DNA of 64,000 nucleotides. Origin: Balamuthia mandrillaris (taxonomy: Eukaryota; Discosea; Longamoebia; Balamuthiidae). Position 1 is the stretch's first letter, and the number at the start of each line of letters is the position of its first letter. The DNA lies in assembly GCA_031835245.1 (NCBI GenBank), contig JAVKOQ010000097.1:62001-126000 (forward strand), written 5' to 3'. The position numbers were made by a program, and so were the translations under genes. Of this stretch, positions 35,675 through 47,392 are shown one piece after another. The notes under the pieces were generated by a model. It was given only the letters and a program-made list of their open reading frames with translations, did not search any database and was not told the DNA's origin.

Positions 35675-38053
35675 TTATTTTTTTGTGTGCATAAAAACAA
35701 TATTTTCTAAGCTAACATTTTGAGTAATAGCACTTTGAATAGCTTTGGCAAAAACTTTATCTTTCTTGGCAACCAAGGAAGTGACAGTGCCAACACCACC
35801 AGCCCTTGCAGTCCTGCCAACTCGGTGAAGGTAGTCAATTGGGTTGGACGGAAAGTCAAACATAATCACATGTTGGACCTGTTGTTTGTTAATTAAAGTT
35901 AAAACACTTAGAGGAACCACAAGGATGGTAAACCAACCTTCCGTGTGTCAAGGCCACGAGATCCAATATCAGTGCATACAAGTATTTGAGCATCACCATC
36001 AACAAACCGGCCAAACTCCTCTGCTCGTTTCTTTGGAGGAATTCCGCTATGGTAATTTGCTGTGTTGAATCCCTGTTCAGACAAAAAATGCTCTGTAGAG
36101 CGTGCACTGGCAATGGTATTACAAAATACCAGTGTTGGAACCTTTCCCTCTTTATGCAGTGCGGTTACTAGTGCTTCTAAGTATGGTAATAAAATCCCAA
36201 CAGTATGTGTAAGAATGACAACTGGCTTAGACATTAGTATCTCTTACCTTGTTTGTTCTGCCCAACAGGAACAAAGCGTTGATTCAAGTTGGTCACTGGC
36301 TTATGGAGACCAGCAATTGTTTTTTGTTGAGCCCACTTGAAAGAGAAAAAATTAAAATGTATAAAGAAAGCAGACCCAAAGATAAAGGAATATTACAAAC
36401 CGGAAAAAGTGTCATTATTGTTTTTGCTAAGTGGGGTGTAAGGGTAGCAGTTGCTAGAATGAACTGGACTGCATCGCCACTTGAAGCCATGCGTTTTTTG
36501 ATTGGCACAAGGATGTTATCAAGTTCTTCATCAAAGCCTTTACCAAACATAGTGTCTGCCTCGTCTATAGCTACATACTTAACGTCAGATAAGAAAGCTG
36601 AACCTGCAATATTTTAGTTAGCAGCAAAGAAACATAAAAGCAAAAATAATAACAATCATAATAATCATAACAAGCAATTACCTGCTTCTAAGTGTTTAAG
36701 CAAGCACCCAGGAGTAGTGATAAGTATGTCAACGGGCTGATCAAAAGTAATAATGTGAGAAAATCCACAAACGTGAACATTCCCACAAAGGAAAGTGGCG
36801 CTCAGGTATAAGAACCTTTGCTTACCTGTTCGAGTTCTGTCAACTGGCGGGCTCGTTTGTGAGAAGAACTTAGATATCGCACTCTTGCTTTGCAGTGATG
36901 ACTTAGCGGCTTGGCCACTTGCTGTTTATTGTTGGGGCAAAATGAGCAAGCTAGTGGAAGAACCAGAGTCTAGAGGGCAGAGATGTATTATTACCAGAAC
37001 CTGTTGCGCAAGCTCGCGTGTTGGCAAAAGAACCACGGCGCGGGGTCGCTGCACGCGAGGCGCTGCCTTCTCTCCTGCAAGGGCCAGTTTTTTTTCGTCT
37101 GCAGATAAAAGCTGAAAGATAGGCAGAAGATATGCCAATGTCTTGCCAGTGCCGGTCTGGGCTGCTAAAAGAATGTCTTTGCGCTTTAGGGCATCCGGTA
37201 TCGTTTCTGTCTGCCATAACCAAGTTAGAAATGACATGTAGAAAGGTGTGAGTGTGCTAGGGAGGTACCTGCACGTTGGTTGGAGTGCGGAGGTAGAGTT
37301 CATCGAGGGCCTGTAATAATTCTTTGCAAAGTCCAAGTGCTTTCCACGTCTTTCGTTCCTGAGGGCGAGAAGAAGCGGGTGAAGCACCTTTCTTGAGGTT
37401 GGTAGCAGCCTTGCGGGAGGAGGCACGGCTGCTGTTTGTGGAAGAAGTCGTGGTACTGTCACTCGCTTCATTTATTAGGGAGGGAGACGACAAGGGGGCT
37501 GCTTGTTCGGAGGTGCGAAGCATATCTGAGGCCTTTCGGAAGGATGGTTGGCTGCTAGCGGGTACTACAGCTCGCGTTAGGCTCTTCTTCACCAGCTCGT
37601 TTAAGCGCTTTTCCCCCTCCAACTTTCGTTTTCTGACAGTGTTGTTTGGTCTCTTCCATGGTCTTGCCACCCGTTGCGAGATAGAAAGATTCTGCAAACA
37701 AAAGCAACCACGAGGAGGTCCTCACTCAGTATTCGCTCTGTAACATCCAGTCCCAAGAATGGGTGGGTACATGCGATGAAGAGAAGGAGGCAAACCTGCG
37801 ATACTATATTGCGCAATTGCAGTTGGGCAGCGTGTTGTGGAAGGTAGGCTACCTCTGAGCGAGTTGCAGTGCGACTCTTAAGAAGAAGCGGCAGCGGTCC
37901 TCCAAAGAGGAACCGCCGCTGCACGAGGTTGTTGATTTCTACAGTGGCTGGAGGAGGAACGTTGTGGAAGAATGAGAGGGTCAACCTTCTGGCGTTGTGG
38001 CCAACCACCAAGACAGGCAGGCCCATGCCAAAAGGGAACCCGCCACGCTGCAT
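35675..38053 (-). CDS. DEAD-box RNA helicase, probably mitochondrial
   Basis: Nine exons (38053-37796, 37691-37269, 37210-37001, 36921-36826, 36736-36682, 36603-36401, 36335-36248, 36176-35938, 35878-35675) total 592 codons, 591 residues. The N-terminus MQRGGFPFGMGLPVLVVGHN is Arg/hydrophobic, without acids, like a mitochondrial presequence. Helicase motifs: AAQTGTGKT (I), PTRELAQQ (Ia), TTPG (Ib), DEAD within VAIDEADTMF (II), ATAT in the SAT position (III), and HRVGRTARAG (VI). Insertions around motif Ia are Arg/Lys-rich. It unwinds RNA using ATP; organellar RNA or ribosome assembly is the likely setting. An upstream in-frame ATG at 38134 would hide the presequence. It is divergent from the next gene, 168 bp away. 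Confidence 0.85.
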
Positions 38054-38221
38054 TATTTTTGTGCGCGCGCTGCTGGCTTCTCGCTTCTTGGCTGTTGGAT
38101 GGTTGGCTGCTAGGACTTGCCTACGATCCCAACATGGGCACACCTCATAGCATCATAGGAAATCACTAGCTAGTAGGTTGTGCAGCCAAAACAACGGAAG
38201 AAGAGCAGAGAAAGAAGAAGG

Positions 38222-40534
38222 ATGAAGAGGGGGATTACCAGCACCGCCAGCGGCCTTGCTTTCACCCCTCTGCTGCTCTTTCCTTTAGGGCGGTGTCACG
38301 TGGTGCAACGTGCCGGACCTTTCAGGCGCGTTGGCTCCCTGCCTTTCCGCAGAGGGTTGTGCGGGGGTAGCCCCTCGTCGCCACCGGCGGTGGCGTACGG
38401 TGGGTTGGCATCCCAGCGGTGGGGCCGACCGCACAGCCCCTCAACACTTGCATATCGTTCTGCTTGGCGAGGTGGTGGGGTGTGCATGGCAGTGCCTCCG
38501 TTATCAGAGCGGAGGAACACAGCAGCAACTTGGTGGCAGCGACAACGAGGCTACCATCGTTCCACTGCTTGCCAACAACAACAACAACAACAACCAGGAG
38601 GAACAGGCAAAGGAGGGCAGCGGCGGCCAAAAGAGTACTTGCAGGACAGACGAGAGCGACACCTTCCCTGGGTGGAGCGTAAAGAGAAACCAAAGGAACG
38701 ATCTGTGTCTCCTGCTGCTCTGCAAACCGCTGTACGGGACCAGAACCTATCCCTCCTTAAGCAACTCATTCAGCAAAGCACCGAGTTACAGAACAGACAA
38801 GAAAACCCCCTCATGGTACTTCCCAACTCTCCTCTCCTTCTTCTTCTTTTTCTTCTTCTCGCGTTCATGTAATCTCTGTGGTTTTGGTAGTTAGCAGCAT
38901 TGTACAAAGGAAGGAAGTTGATGGAGTCGCTGCTGAGCTCTGGCCATGACCCCAACTATAGGAACAAGCGGAAGCTGACCGCCCTCCACTACTGCAGCGT
39001 CACTGACTTTACTCGTGGCATCGAGTTACTGTTGGACCGTGGAGCTGAGCTTGAGCCCAGAGATGAAATGGGTAAAACCTCCTTCCCTCCGCACCGCACT
39101 ATCTGCTTACCCGCTCCATCCGCCCTCTTCATCTCCTTTTAAATATTCAATTGCAGGGATAACGCCGCTGCACCAGGCTGCCCTCTCACAAAGTTTGAAA
39201 GCACTATCTGTATTGGTGGAGAAGGGTGCTAGTCTTAGCGCACGGGACAACGAGGGAGATACTCCCCTCCACACCGCCGCTCGAGTTAACAGCTTTAAAT
39301 CCGCCATTGCATTACTGGACAGGGGTGCCAACCCTGACGCCCAGAACGAAAAAGGAGATACACCACTCCACCTCGCTGCTTGCTCCGATGAAAGTAAGGT
39401 GCTCTCTGTACTGCTGCAGTATAAGGCCAGTCTTTTCATTCGTAACAACGATGGTGCGGATGCTCAATCCAGACGCTTCTCTCTCTCCCTCTCAGCGAAG
39501 GACTGACATGTAATATGACTAATCACCGACTCACATTTTGAAGGATTGACGCCTCTCCACTTAGCCTGTCAGAACAAGGCAGATACCGCATCAGTGGGAA
39601 TGCTGATAAAAGCTGGAGCTGACGCCAATGACTCGTTATCGGGTAGCATGGCTCCTTTACACTATGCAGCGTACTGTGGCAATGCAAATGCAGTAAACTC
39701 TTTGTTGGAAGGTAAAGCCATGCCTGATGTTGCCTCTGAAGAGGGTTGGACGCCGCTCTTGTTGGCTTCCCAAGAGGGCCACTTTGGGTGCATGGCCCTT
39801 CTCCTCAATTACGGGGCCAAACCCAATCAACAAAACATGGACGGTTTGGCTCCACTTCATCTCGCTGTATTCCATCCTCGTTGTGTGGAGGCTCTTCTTC
39901 ATGCTGGGGCTGATCCAAATATAAAGGATAATAACCGCCTTACCCCTCTTCATACTGGTAATTTGCTTCTTCTTCTTCTTTCTTGTTCTTTGTGAAACCT
40001 GACATTATGCCTCTTACCATGCAAATAGCGGCCCAGTTTTCACAGACAGAAACAAACGAGTCGGTGGAACTGCTGCTAGAGGCAGGGGGCGACATTAATA
40101 GCTCAACCCCTGATGGGGTTACACCTCTGCTAATGGCGATTGACTTTGGCAATGAGAGCCTGGCCCAGCTGTTCCTAGAGGCAGGAGCGGACCCCAACGC
40201 CGCCAAAAACTCAGGCAAGACAGCGCTGCACCTAGCGGTGAGCTCCGGCATGCTGGATTTAGTGCGGTTCATGTTGAAGAGAGTAGAGGGAGTCGACCCC
40301 AATCTTGTGGACAAGCATGGCTATACCCCTTTGGACTACGCCGTTGAAGATGGAAGCCAACCCCTCATCGTTCTCCTTCAGAAGCACGGTGCCGAGATAA
40401 GGGCTATGAGCAAAGCTGACCTCGCGCGAGCCAAACGCAAAATGAGCGATGCTGAAGAGCGAGTGCTTGCCCACCTACAGCGCCGCCTTTCAGAAGAGAG
40501 ACCCCACGATGAAGAAGACGAAGATCAGCAATAA
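38222..40534 (+). CDS. Multi-ankyrin-repeat protein
   Basis: Five exons (38222-38815, 38891-39071, 39157-39453, 39544-39957, 40029-40534) total 664 codons, 663 residues. The N-terminus MKRGITSTASGLAFTPLLLF, followed by Arg-rich sequence, could be an organellar presequence; it leads into a low-complexity Arg/Gln region with a poly-Gln run. From residue about 165 to 610 there are about thirteen ankyrin repeats (repeated TPLH.AA..., GADPN). The C-terminus is acidic (EDEDQQ). Ankyrin arrays bind partner proteins and no enzymatic domain is seen. Introns tend to fall at the same point of the repeat (phase 1, before GxTPLH), suggesting growth by exon duplication. Confidence 0.85.
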
Positions 40535-40821
40535 ACTACAAATTTCTCAGCAAAAGCATGGCTCTTTCAGATGTTAATGTCTCATTGAAATGCTTGTGAA
40601 CAAGCATTTATTCTTTCTTTTTCCCTTCCATTAGCCAGAGCGCTTCTAAAGACTCATATGTGACGTGCACATAAACGATTGGAGTATTGTGGTGAAGTGT
40701 TGCTGGGGCGCAAGGCCGTTCTCATCTGCCATGTCTTGGTGGAATTTGAGCCAGATGGAGACCTGCTCGTTTGCCAAAGGTTCCAAAGCCCAACGGGCTA
40801 CTTTATAGCGGCCCTATTCAT
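40535..40821. other. Convergent 3' region with an unexplained coding-like minus stretch
   Basis: Gap between the ankyrin gene stop and the HP1 stop. On minus, about 40815-40650 reads without a stop as VARWALEPLANEQVSIWL onward, with coding-like composition. It could be an alternative last exon of the HP1 gene or chance. Confidence 0.3.
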
Positions 40822-41876
40822 TTAGTACTTGCGGCGGGAATTGGCGGTCGGGCTTGGTTTTTCAAACTGGTGCACGAGGAGGTTTTTAGGTTTTTTTTTT
40901 TGTTTTTGCAACAAAAAGAGCAGACGGGTTTTTACCACAGGGGACAAAGGGCCTACCCGTATTCTACTCTCATAAAACGCCAACACTTTTTCAGGTATCT
41001 TGAGGTTGGCCACTGCTGCTGGCACCAACGTCATCTGTTCTTTTCCCTTCCTGCAAAGAACCTCTCAACCGTCAGCCTTTGTACTGCCTTCATGCGTACT
41101 TGGCGGAGGAGGGAAGAGACAACGAACCAAGATAGATACAGCATTAGGCCGTGTTTAGGGTCCATATAGGCACCTAAAATATTCTCTGGCTCGTCTCCAT
41201 AATCCCAACCTATCTGCGCATTCTGCAATTGATGAATCTTTTCGTTCTTGTGGATGCAATGTCAGGAGAGAGCGAGAGAGACAGAGAGACAGAGTCATAG
41301 ACAGAATACCATATCCATTGGCTGTTGCTGGGGCTGTGGTTGGGGAGGAGCGGGGCGAGGAGTTTCACGAGGACGTTTTGTGCTTTTGTTCCGTTGGGCA
41401 AGCTCTCGCTCGAATTGGGTAATGAGTTGCGGGCAACTTGTGTCCTCTTTCTTTTCCCACGTGTTTGCAGAGTCAGGATAGCCTTCCCACTTCAGCAGGT
41501 ACTCCACTTTACCCTACAACACATAACATATGAGAGTACTGGTTGCTTAGCTGATTTGTGGGCAACGTACCCGACGGACACGTCTTCCCACCACTTTTTC
41601 CACAACGTAGACCTGTACAGCATAAACCGCGACCATTTACAAGACGAGTTATGAATCAGCTCACGCACAAGGAAGAGTGGGTGGTCAGGGGTACGCTACG
41701 TTTCTTCCCTTGAATCGTTTTAGGGGTTGTTGTTCCTCCGCTTCCTCTGCCTCCTCCGCTTCCTCCGCTTCCTCCGCTTCCTCTTCTTTCTTTTCGTGGT
41801 GCTGGGCCTCTTCTCCTTCGTGTGAGGCGGGGCGGCTCCGGCCGCCACCACCACTTTTGGCAGGGTTAGAGCTCAT
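40822..41876 (-). CDS. HP1-like heterochromatin protein (chromo plus chromoshadow)
   Basis: Six exons (41876-41700, 41612-41571, 41513-41310, 41246-41128, 41050-40957, 40866-40822) total 227 codons, 226 residues. The N-terminal tail ends in a Glu/Ala repeat ([13 protein letters not shown]) of the acidic type found before HP1 chromodomains. Chromodomain: [20 protein letters not shown], then [18 protein letters not shown], with the aromatic cage residues Tyr, Trp and (E.N/T)TW. The hinge is Lys/Pro/Gln-rich. Chromoshadow domain: [20 protein letters not shown], then [20 protein letters not shown], the dimer interface. HP1 binds methylated histone H3 Lys9 and compacts chromatin, plausibly including the nearby transposon island. 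Confidence 0.9.
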
Positions 41877-42109
41877 GTGTATTCCTCTCAGCTTTGCTTG
41901 CACAAGGAGGAAGAAGGCACAAGGAGGAGGTAACAACCAACACAGGTTACCCCTCATGCAAAATGAAGTCAAACCTTTCTTGACGGTGGGATCCGATCGG
42001 CACCACAGCCCAAAAAAAAAGTTGCCTTATTACTTCAAACTGATTACAATTGACAAAAAATAGTTCTAAACGTATGTAGTACCTTGCGCAAGTAGAAAAC
42101 TTTGCCGCT

Positions 42110-45100
42110 CTAGTAAGTTTTGAGGAAAGAAAAGCGCTTGGCCAGAGCGCGCTTGGCCAACCAGAAGAGGAGGAGGGAGGAGAGGAACTCCAGCACACCC
42201 AGCAGCATCACTATTATCTCCTTTTCGATGCTATCAGCGAGGAACACCCGAATGCCTGTCGTGTCCCAGCGAGGCTCCGTCCACAGAGGCTCTGCTGGGT
42301 TTACTATTTTCCAGCGGCCCTTGTGGTAGTCATAGTAGAGGCCTGGTGAAAAGGCATCGTGGTAATACACATTGCGGCCCGCTTGCATACACACATGCAT
42401 CAAACACCTCATTCCTTGCTGCATGATGGCAATTATGTTAAGAGAGAAGAGAGAGAACGAGAGATCAGAGCAGAGAGAGGCATACATCGGAGGGGCAATC
42501 CTTGGAAGTATTGCAGGCTATTTGTTGATCGGGCGGAAGGTAACGTTGAGGGGAGGTTAGCACGCTCACCGATTCGTGAAGCAGCTTTGGTGTCAACTCA
42601 ATCGATTTCAGCCAACGAAATACGCCTGTATAGTGGGATGGAGGCTCCGGCGCTTTCTCTATACCGAGCACCAGTTAATCATCAAAAAAGGGCAAGAGAT
42701 AGAACAGAGAGAGAGAGAGAGAGAGAGAGAGCACGGGGGAGAGATCAGAAGGAAGGAAGGCCAATTACTCAGATGCAGCAACTCAGTATTCCATTTACAA
42801 GTATTATTGCTGACTAAGCACTCCAAGAAGGCATTTGCCTTAAGACAGAAAGAGCATCAATGTCATTATGATACAAGTCAAATAAGAGTGGTGCATTGAT
42901 TTTGTAATTACCACTGTACAGTTAGCAAGCAGCTGAGAGGGAGGGTCCGGTGTGTCTGGATGAGACAGCTTCCAAATGGCTCTCGCTACAAAAGTGGCGA
43001 CAGAGCAAACGCTGCTCGTCCCGTTCGCACCGTCATAAAAGAGATTCTTATAATTATCCAAGCGGCTATGGTAGAACCTAATTCATGCAAGCAGTAGAGA
43101 TAATCATTCCGTCATGTTAATCAACCCCCAATTGAGGGTAAGAGCGGCATATGATGCAAACCTGTTCTTATATTGCGTGGAATAATCAGCAAGCACTACT
43201 CCAGGAATAGAAGAGTTAGCCCGAAGGAAGCTGTTAAGAGAAGCAGGAGGAATCTCAAAGGGTGTTTCGAAGGCATTTCGGAGGGTAAGATTGCACGTCT
43301 GGGAAACAGATTGCAAGGTGGATAGAAGGGATTGGTTTGGGTTATCAGGTTCCCGATGAACATAGAGTACTGGGTCTAATGGTAATGTTCAGAAATAATA
43401 GGAAAGTGTTAGTGTTTAAGATTTGGAAGAAGTAACAGACCACATCAACAAAAATTAACGTACCGGAAGTGCTCATCAGTGCAACTTGGTCTATTTCAAT
43501 GATGGCAGAAATACGATCTAAAGAAATATTGCGAAACTCCAAACTGTTTTTAAGGGGGTGCTTGCAAGCATCTTGTCCGTCTGCTTCTTCGCACTTGAAA
43601 CCTGGATTTGCGTTCAGTTGAAGAAAAGAAGCGGATGTACGAGAGCGCTTTAGTAACAAGAAGTGGAAGCTATCTTTTATCACAGTACCTTGGATGTCTT
43701 GAACAAACTTTTTGGAACCAAGATAGCCCCACGCCTCTCCTGTCCAGAAAGCCACAACAACCTGTACAGGAGAAGAAGCATCTTGTTCCCGTTCTTGAGA
43801 TTCCTGCTGTCTTTTGTAAGCAGCTAAAGCATCCAGCGCTGTTAGCAACGTGGCTATCGCTGATGAATGTGACTCTGCGCCTATGGAAAGATCATGAAAC
43901 ATAGCCCTTTTGTTTTTTTTTTGTCACATAAACGGGAAACAAGGACAGGAATAGGGGAGTCTGTGCGCAGAGAATAGCGCTAAATAGAACGGTAAGAGCA
44001 ACATACGTGCTGTCCAGCTGAGCCATTACGAGCAGAATAGGCTTCTGAGGGTCAACGTGACCGTTCTGCTCCAACGTGGCCCACACGCTTTGTCCGCCCA
44101 TGGGGTCACAGTACTCGCGACGGAGACATGTTTCCGAGTCGCCAGCTCCCCACATGAAGGCGTTGAATTCGACAGCCCACTTGGGCCAAGTGTCCTCCTT
44201 TTGGTTAATCTTTGCCTTTTCCAAAAAGTACTCGCTGTCATTTTCGTTCAACACGAACATTGGGAACGATATTTTCTTGAATGCCCAGTCGTCCCCCTAA
44301 ATCGTTTGTGATGGGTAACCAAGCTATGCTGTTAGCTTACTGGCATGGCTGACTTACAAAGTGAAATCAAGAGGACTCCAACAACAAGAGGCTGAAGGAG
44401 AGAGGAGGGAGAGAGAAAAAGAGAAAGAGAAACGACGAAAGAGAAAGAGAGGCCGTACACAAGGATTCCATGTGTAGTTAGAATTAGGGTGCAGGCCCCA
44501 CTGACGGTTGGGGTGGAGGCTCGCTGGGGAGAAGCCTACTTTACCAGGCTCCTGCTTACATGACGTGACTGCAGCAAACCAAACAGAAACATTTAGAGTG
44601 AGTAAGCGTTGGAAGTAGCCTCAACTCTGACAACCACCACAACCAGTGGAACAAAAACTATGAACGGAAAGAGAAAGGGTATATTTACAAGAAGAGAGAG
44701 GTTCGTCCTGGGCAGGGGCAAGCACCAACAGGCCACGAACTGCGTTAGAGTCGTACAACCGCTCCACTATGGTGCTGTCATTATTGAGGCACGTTATTGT
44801 ACAGCCGCAAAAGCAAAAAAGAAAGAGTCGGTTGTTGTTGCTGCTGCTGCTGAGAATGAACCTACAGCAGCAGGCGAAACATACCTGTTGAAGAGGTGAG
44901 AGGCCAGCACGACGGCTTTGTGGTCGATGAGGGTGTCCTTGAAGTCTTTCACAAACTTGTTGAGGTCTTCCTCGCTGAGAACTGGGTGAAGGAAGCCAAC
45001 GGTGCCTCCCTCCGGGGCTGTAGGTTGAAGCAATTTTGTTAGTGCGTTTTTTTTTCCTGTTGGTTGGAGGGAGAGGAGAGGGAGAGAGAGAGAGAGAGAG

Positions 45101-45351
45101 AGAACAGAAAAAAAAAGAGAGCAGAACATACCAGAAGCTCCAACTTCTCCAGTTTTGTGCAAGAGGCGGACGGCAGGCCTGGGTGTGCCTTTGTGCGTGT
45201 AGATCTGGTTGTAGAGGTACTTTGGTCCTGGTGCGTAGGCCCCGCCAGCTGGCGCCGCTGTTGGAAGAAGCAGCGCCAGAAAAAGAAGAGGAAACGAGCA
45301 AAGGCTCGCCAACGCGGCCACACGGCGGTCTATCCGGTGGTACCTTTTCAT
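42110..45351 (-). CDS. NCSTN: Nicastrin, gamma-secretase subunit
   Basis: Type I membrane protein with many small exons; the first is 45351-45132. A signal peptide (LCSFPLLFLALLLPTAAPAG) starts the protein. Nicastrin-like segments: APEGGTVGFLHPVLSEEDL, the Cys-rich EYCDPMGGQSVW, the aminopeptidase-like core FHDLSIGAESHSSAIATLL and WTGEAWGYLGSKKF (equivalent of the animal GE...DYIGS motif whose Glu contacts substrate), FEIPPASLNSFLRA followed by PGVVLADYSTQYKNRF, and a single C-terminal membrane helix (IIVMLLGVLEFLSSLLLFWL). It recruits substrates for intramembrane proteolysis with presenilin, APH-1 and PEN-2. Introns carry several (CT)n runs on the coding strand. I did not sum all exons. Confidence 0.85.
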
Positions 45352-45547
45352 TCTATCTATGCTATTGTTTTCTGCTTTTGTTTCTCTGGCGCCTCTCCTC
45401 CTCGCCTCCCCTTGCTCTTTCTTTTCTTTCTTCTTGTTGGCTGTAATGTGTCGACATTTTCATGACGACGTGAAAAGGCAATAAATACGAAAGGAATGTT
45501 TGGTATTCCTCAGTCAGCGGGAAGCAAGAAAGGGTCGCCCAACAAGG
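45352..45547. promoter_or_regulatory. Divergent promoter of nicastrin and cyclin L
   Basis: 196 bp between two ATGs on opposite strands. It is pyrimidine-rich on plus near the nicastrin start. I can point to no specific motif. Confidence 0.4.
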
Positions 45548-47248
45548 ATGAACGCCGGCGACGTTGCGCTGCCGCAAAGCGAAGGAGGAAGCCGTCCTTC
45601 CGCACCCGGAGCGAAGGAGCAAGATAAAGAGTGGATCCTTCGTGTGTTTGGATGTGAGCTCATACAGCAGGCTGGTATTCTGCTTTCTTTGTATGCTGCC
45701 CTGTCTTACGGCCTCTCATCGTTTGGCTTTTTTTAACACAAAAAAATAACTCTGCAGACCACAAGCAGCCATGGTTACCGCACAAATCCTCTTTCATCGG
45801 TTCTACTCTACTCGCTCTCCTTCTCAGTACAGCGTCAAGGTATCTTACTTTAGCTTCATCTCGCTCTCTCTATGGTTTTTGCCTTGTTTGTCTCGAGTGG
45901 GAGGGCGCGCTCACCAGTAACTCACTTTGGCTGTTGAAAAAGAAAATGGCAATGGCAACGTTGTTCCTGGCTTCCAAGTTGGAGGACAGCCCACGCCAGA
46001 TGAGAGACTTTTTGAACGTATTTCATGTGTTACAACAGGAACGAAGCAAACAAGCCAACCCGCACCTGCCACACGGTGCTACCACTCGGCTGGACACATC
46101 ATCGGGGGTACCATTTCTGCCATCCGCTGAGTGCTTTTTTATTTTGATGCATGCTGCTCCACTGTTATAATCTAACTCTAGGCTGTAGGAGTATTGGGAG
46201 TCCAAAGCGCAACTCATAGAAACGGAAAGAGAGTTACTGATAGAACTAGGCTTTCACGTGCGTCTTTATCTCTCTTTTTTTTTTGGTCTCCTCCCATAGC
46301 ATCAACACCACTGCCTTGTTGACTCGTTTGTTTTTGCTTGCACTTGTTGCCTGATGGTGAACGCCATTGGTTTGTGTATCAGGTGAATGTGGAGCATCCA
46401 CACAAGTTCATATTGGGATATCTTCGCGTGTTGGAGGCTGAAAAGAACCAGGACTTTGCACAAACGGCGTGGAGCTTCATCAATGACAGTTTGCGCACCA
46501 ACGTGTGCGTGTGCTTTCGGCCCGAAGTGGTGGCCACTGCCGCTATCTACTTGGCTGCTCGCCATCTACGCATTGCCCTGCCTGAACATCCTCCTTGGTG
46601 GGAGCTCTTTGAGGTCAGCAAGAAAGGTATTTGAACTTCTCTCTTTTATTTTTCATGAAGGTTTCTAATGGTAAAAAGCACGTGCTTGTCCTTGCCCTCT
46701 TCAGAAATACACCAAGTGTGCAGAGCTGTGCTGCAACTGTATGAATGCCCAAAGCTACTGGATCCTACGTTATCACCAGTTTCTTCTGCAACGGCCACAC
46801 TACCATCCTCCACTTCCACTTCTCTACCCAGCAATGCCCAACCAACATTAACAACCACCATCTCCATCACAACCACGTCAAGTAAAAAGGTAAACACTCC
46901 TCTTTTTAGTGGCACCCCTCTTCTTCTTCTCTAAAGTGGTGCCGCCAATCCATTGCAACACAGGAGGGAGAGAAGCACAGCCGTAGTACCAGCAGTAGCG
47001 ACAGCAGCAGGAATAGCAGCAGAAAACGAAGTAGGAGCAGAAGTAATAGCAGGCACTCAAGCCGGAGTCCCCATCGCAGAAGTGAGAGTAGTAGCCATCG
47101 GCGGCGAAGCGGTGATGAACGGCGCTATGCTAGCAGTGCCTCTGATAGAAGAAGGAGCAGTGCAACGGACAGAGAGCGGGAGAGCAGAGGTCGCCGGCGC
47201 AGCAATAGCAGAGAACGCAGTGACGGTAGGCATCACGGCAGGCGGTGA
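45548..47248 (+). CDS. Cyclin L with RS domain
   Basis: Seven exons (45548-45690, 45758-45839, 45943-46107, 46189-46257, 46383-46626, 46705-46889, 46964-47248) total 391 codons, 390 residues. Cyclin box signatures of the L type: LRVFGCELIQQAGILLSLPQ, MATLFLASKLEDSPRQMRD, HPHKFILGYLRVLE, WSFINDSLRTNVCV and AAIYLAARHLRIALPEHPPW. The C-terminus is an RS domain (SRSRSNSRHSSRSPHRRSES) ending HHGRR. Cyclin L pairs with CDK11/CDK12-type kinases and acts in pre-mRNA splicing in nuclear speckles. The gene converges on GCLM, 144 bp away. Confidence 0.9.
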
Positions 47249-47392
47249 TGCTACTCACGCATAGACCCGCTAAACTCAATATTATAACGTCAACACCACA
47301 CCAAAACAAACACAACTAAACAAATTAATAAATAAATAAATAGAAGGCTACAGGCTCAAAAATGGGGCGCAGCAGGACGGCCGTTCACAAGT

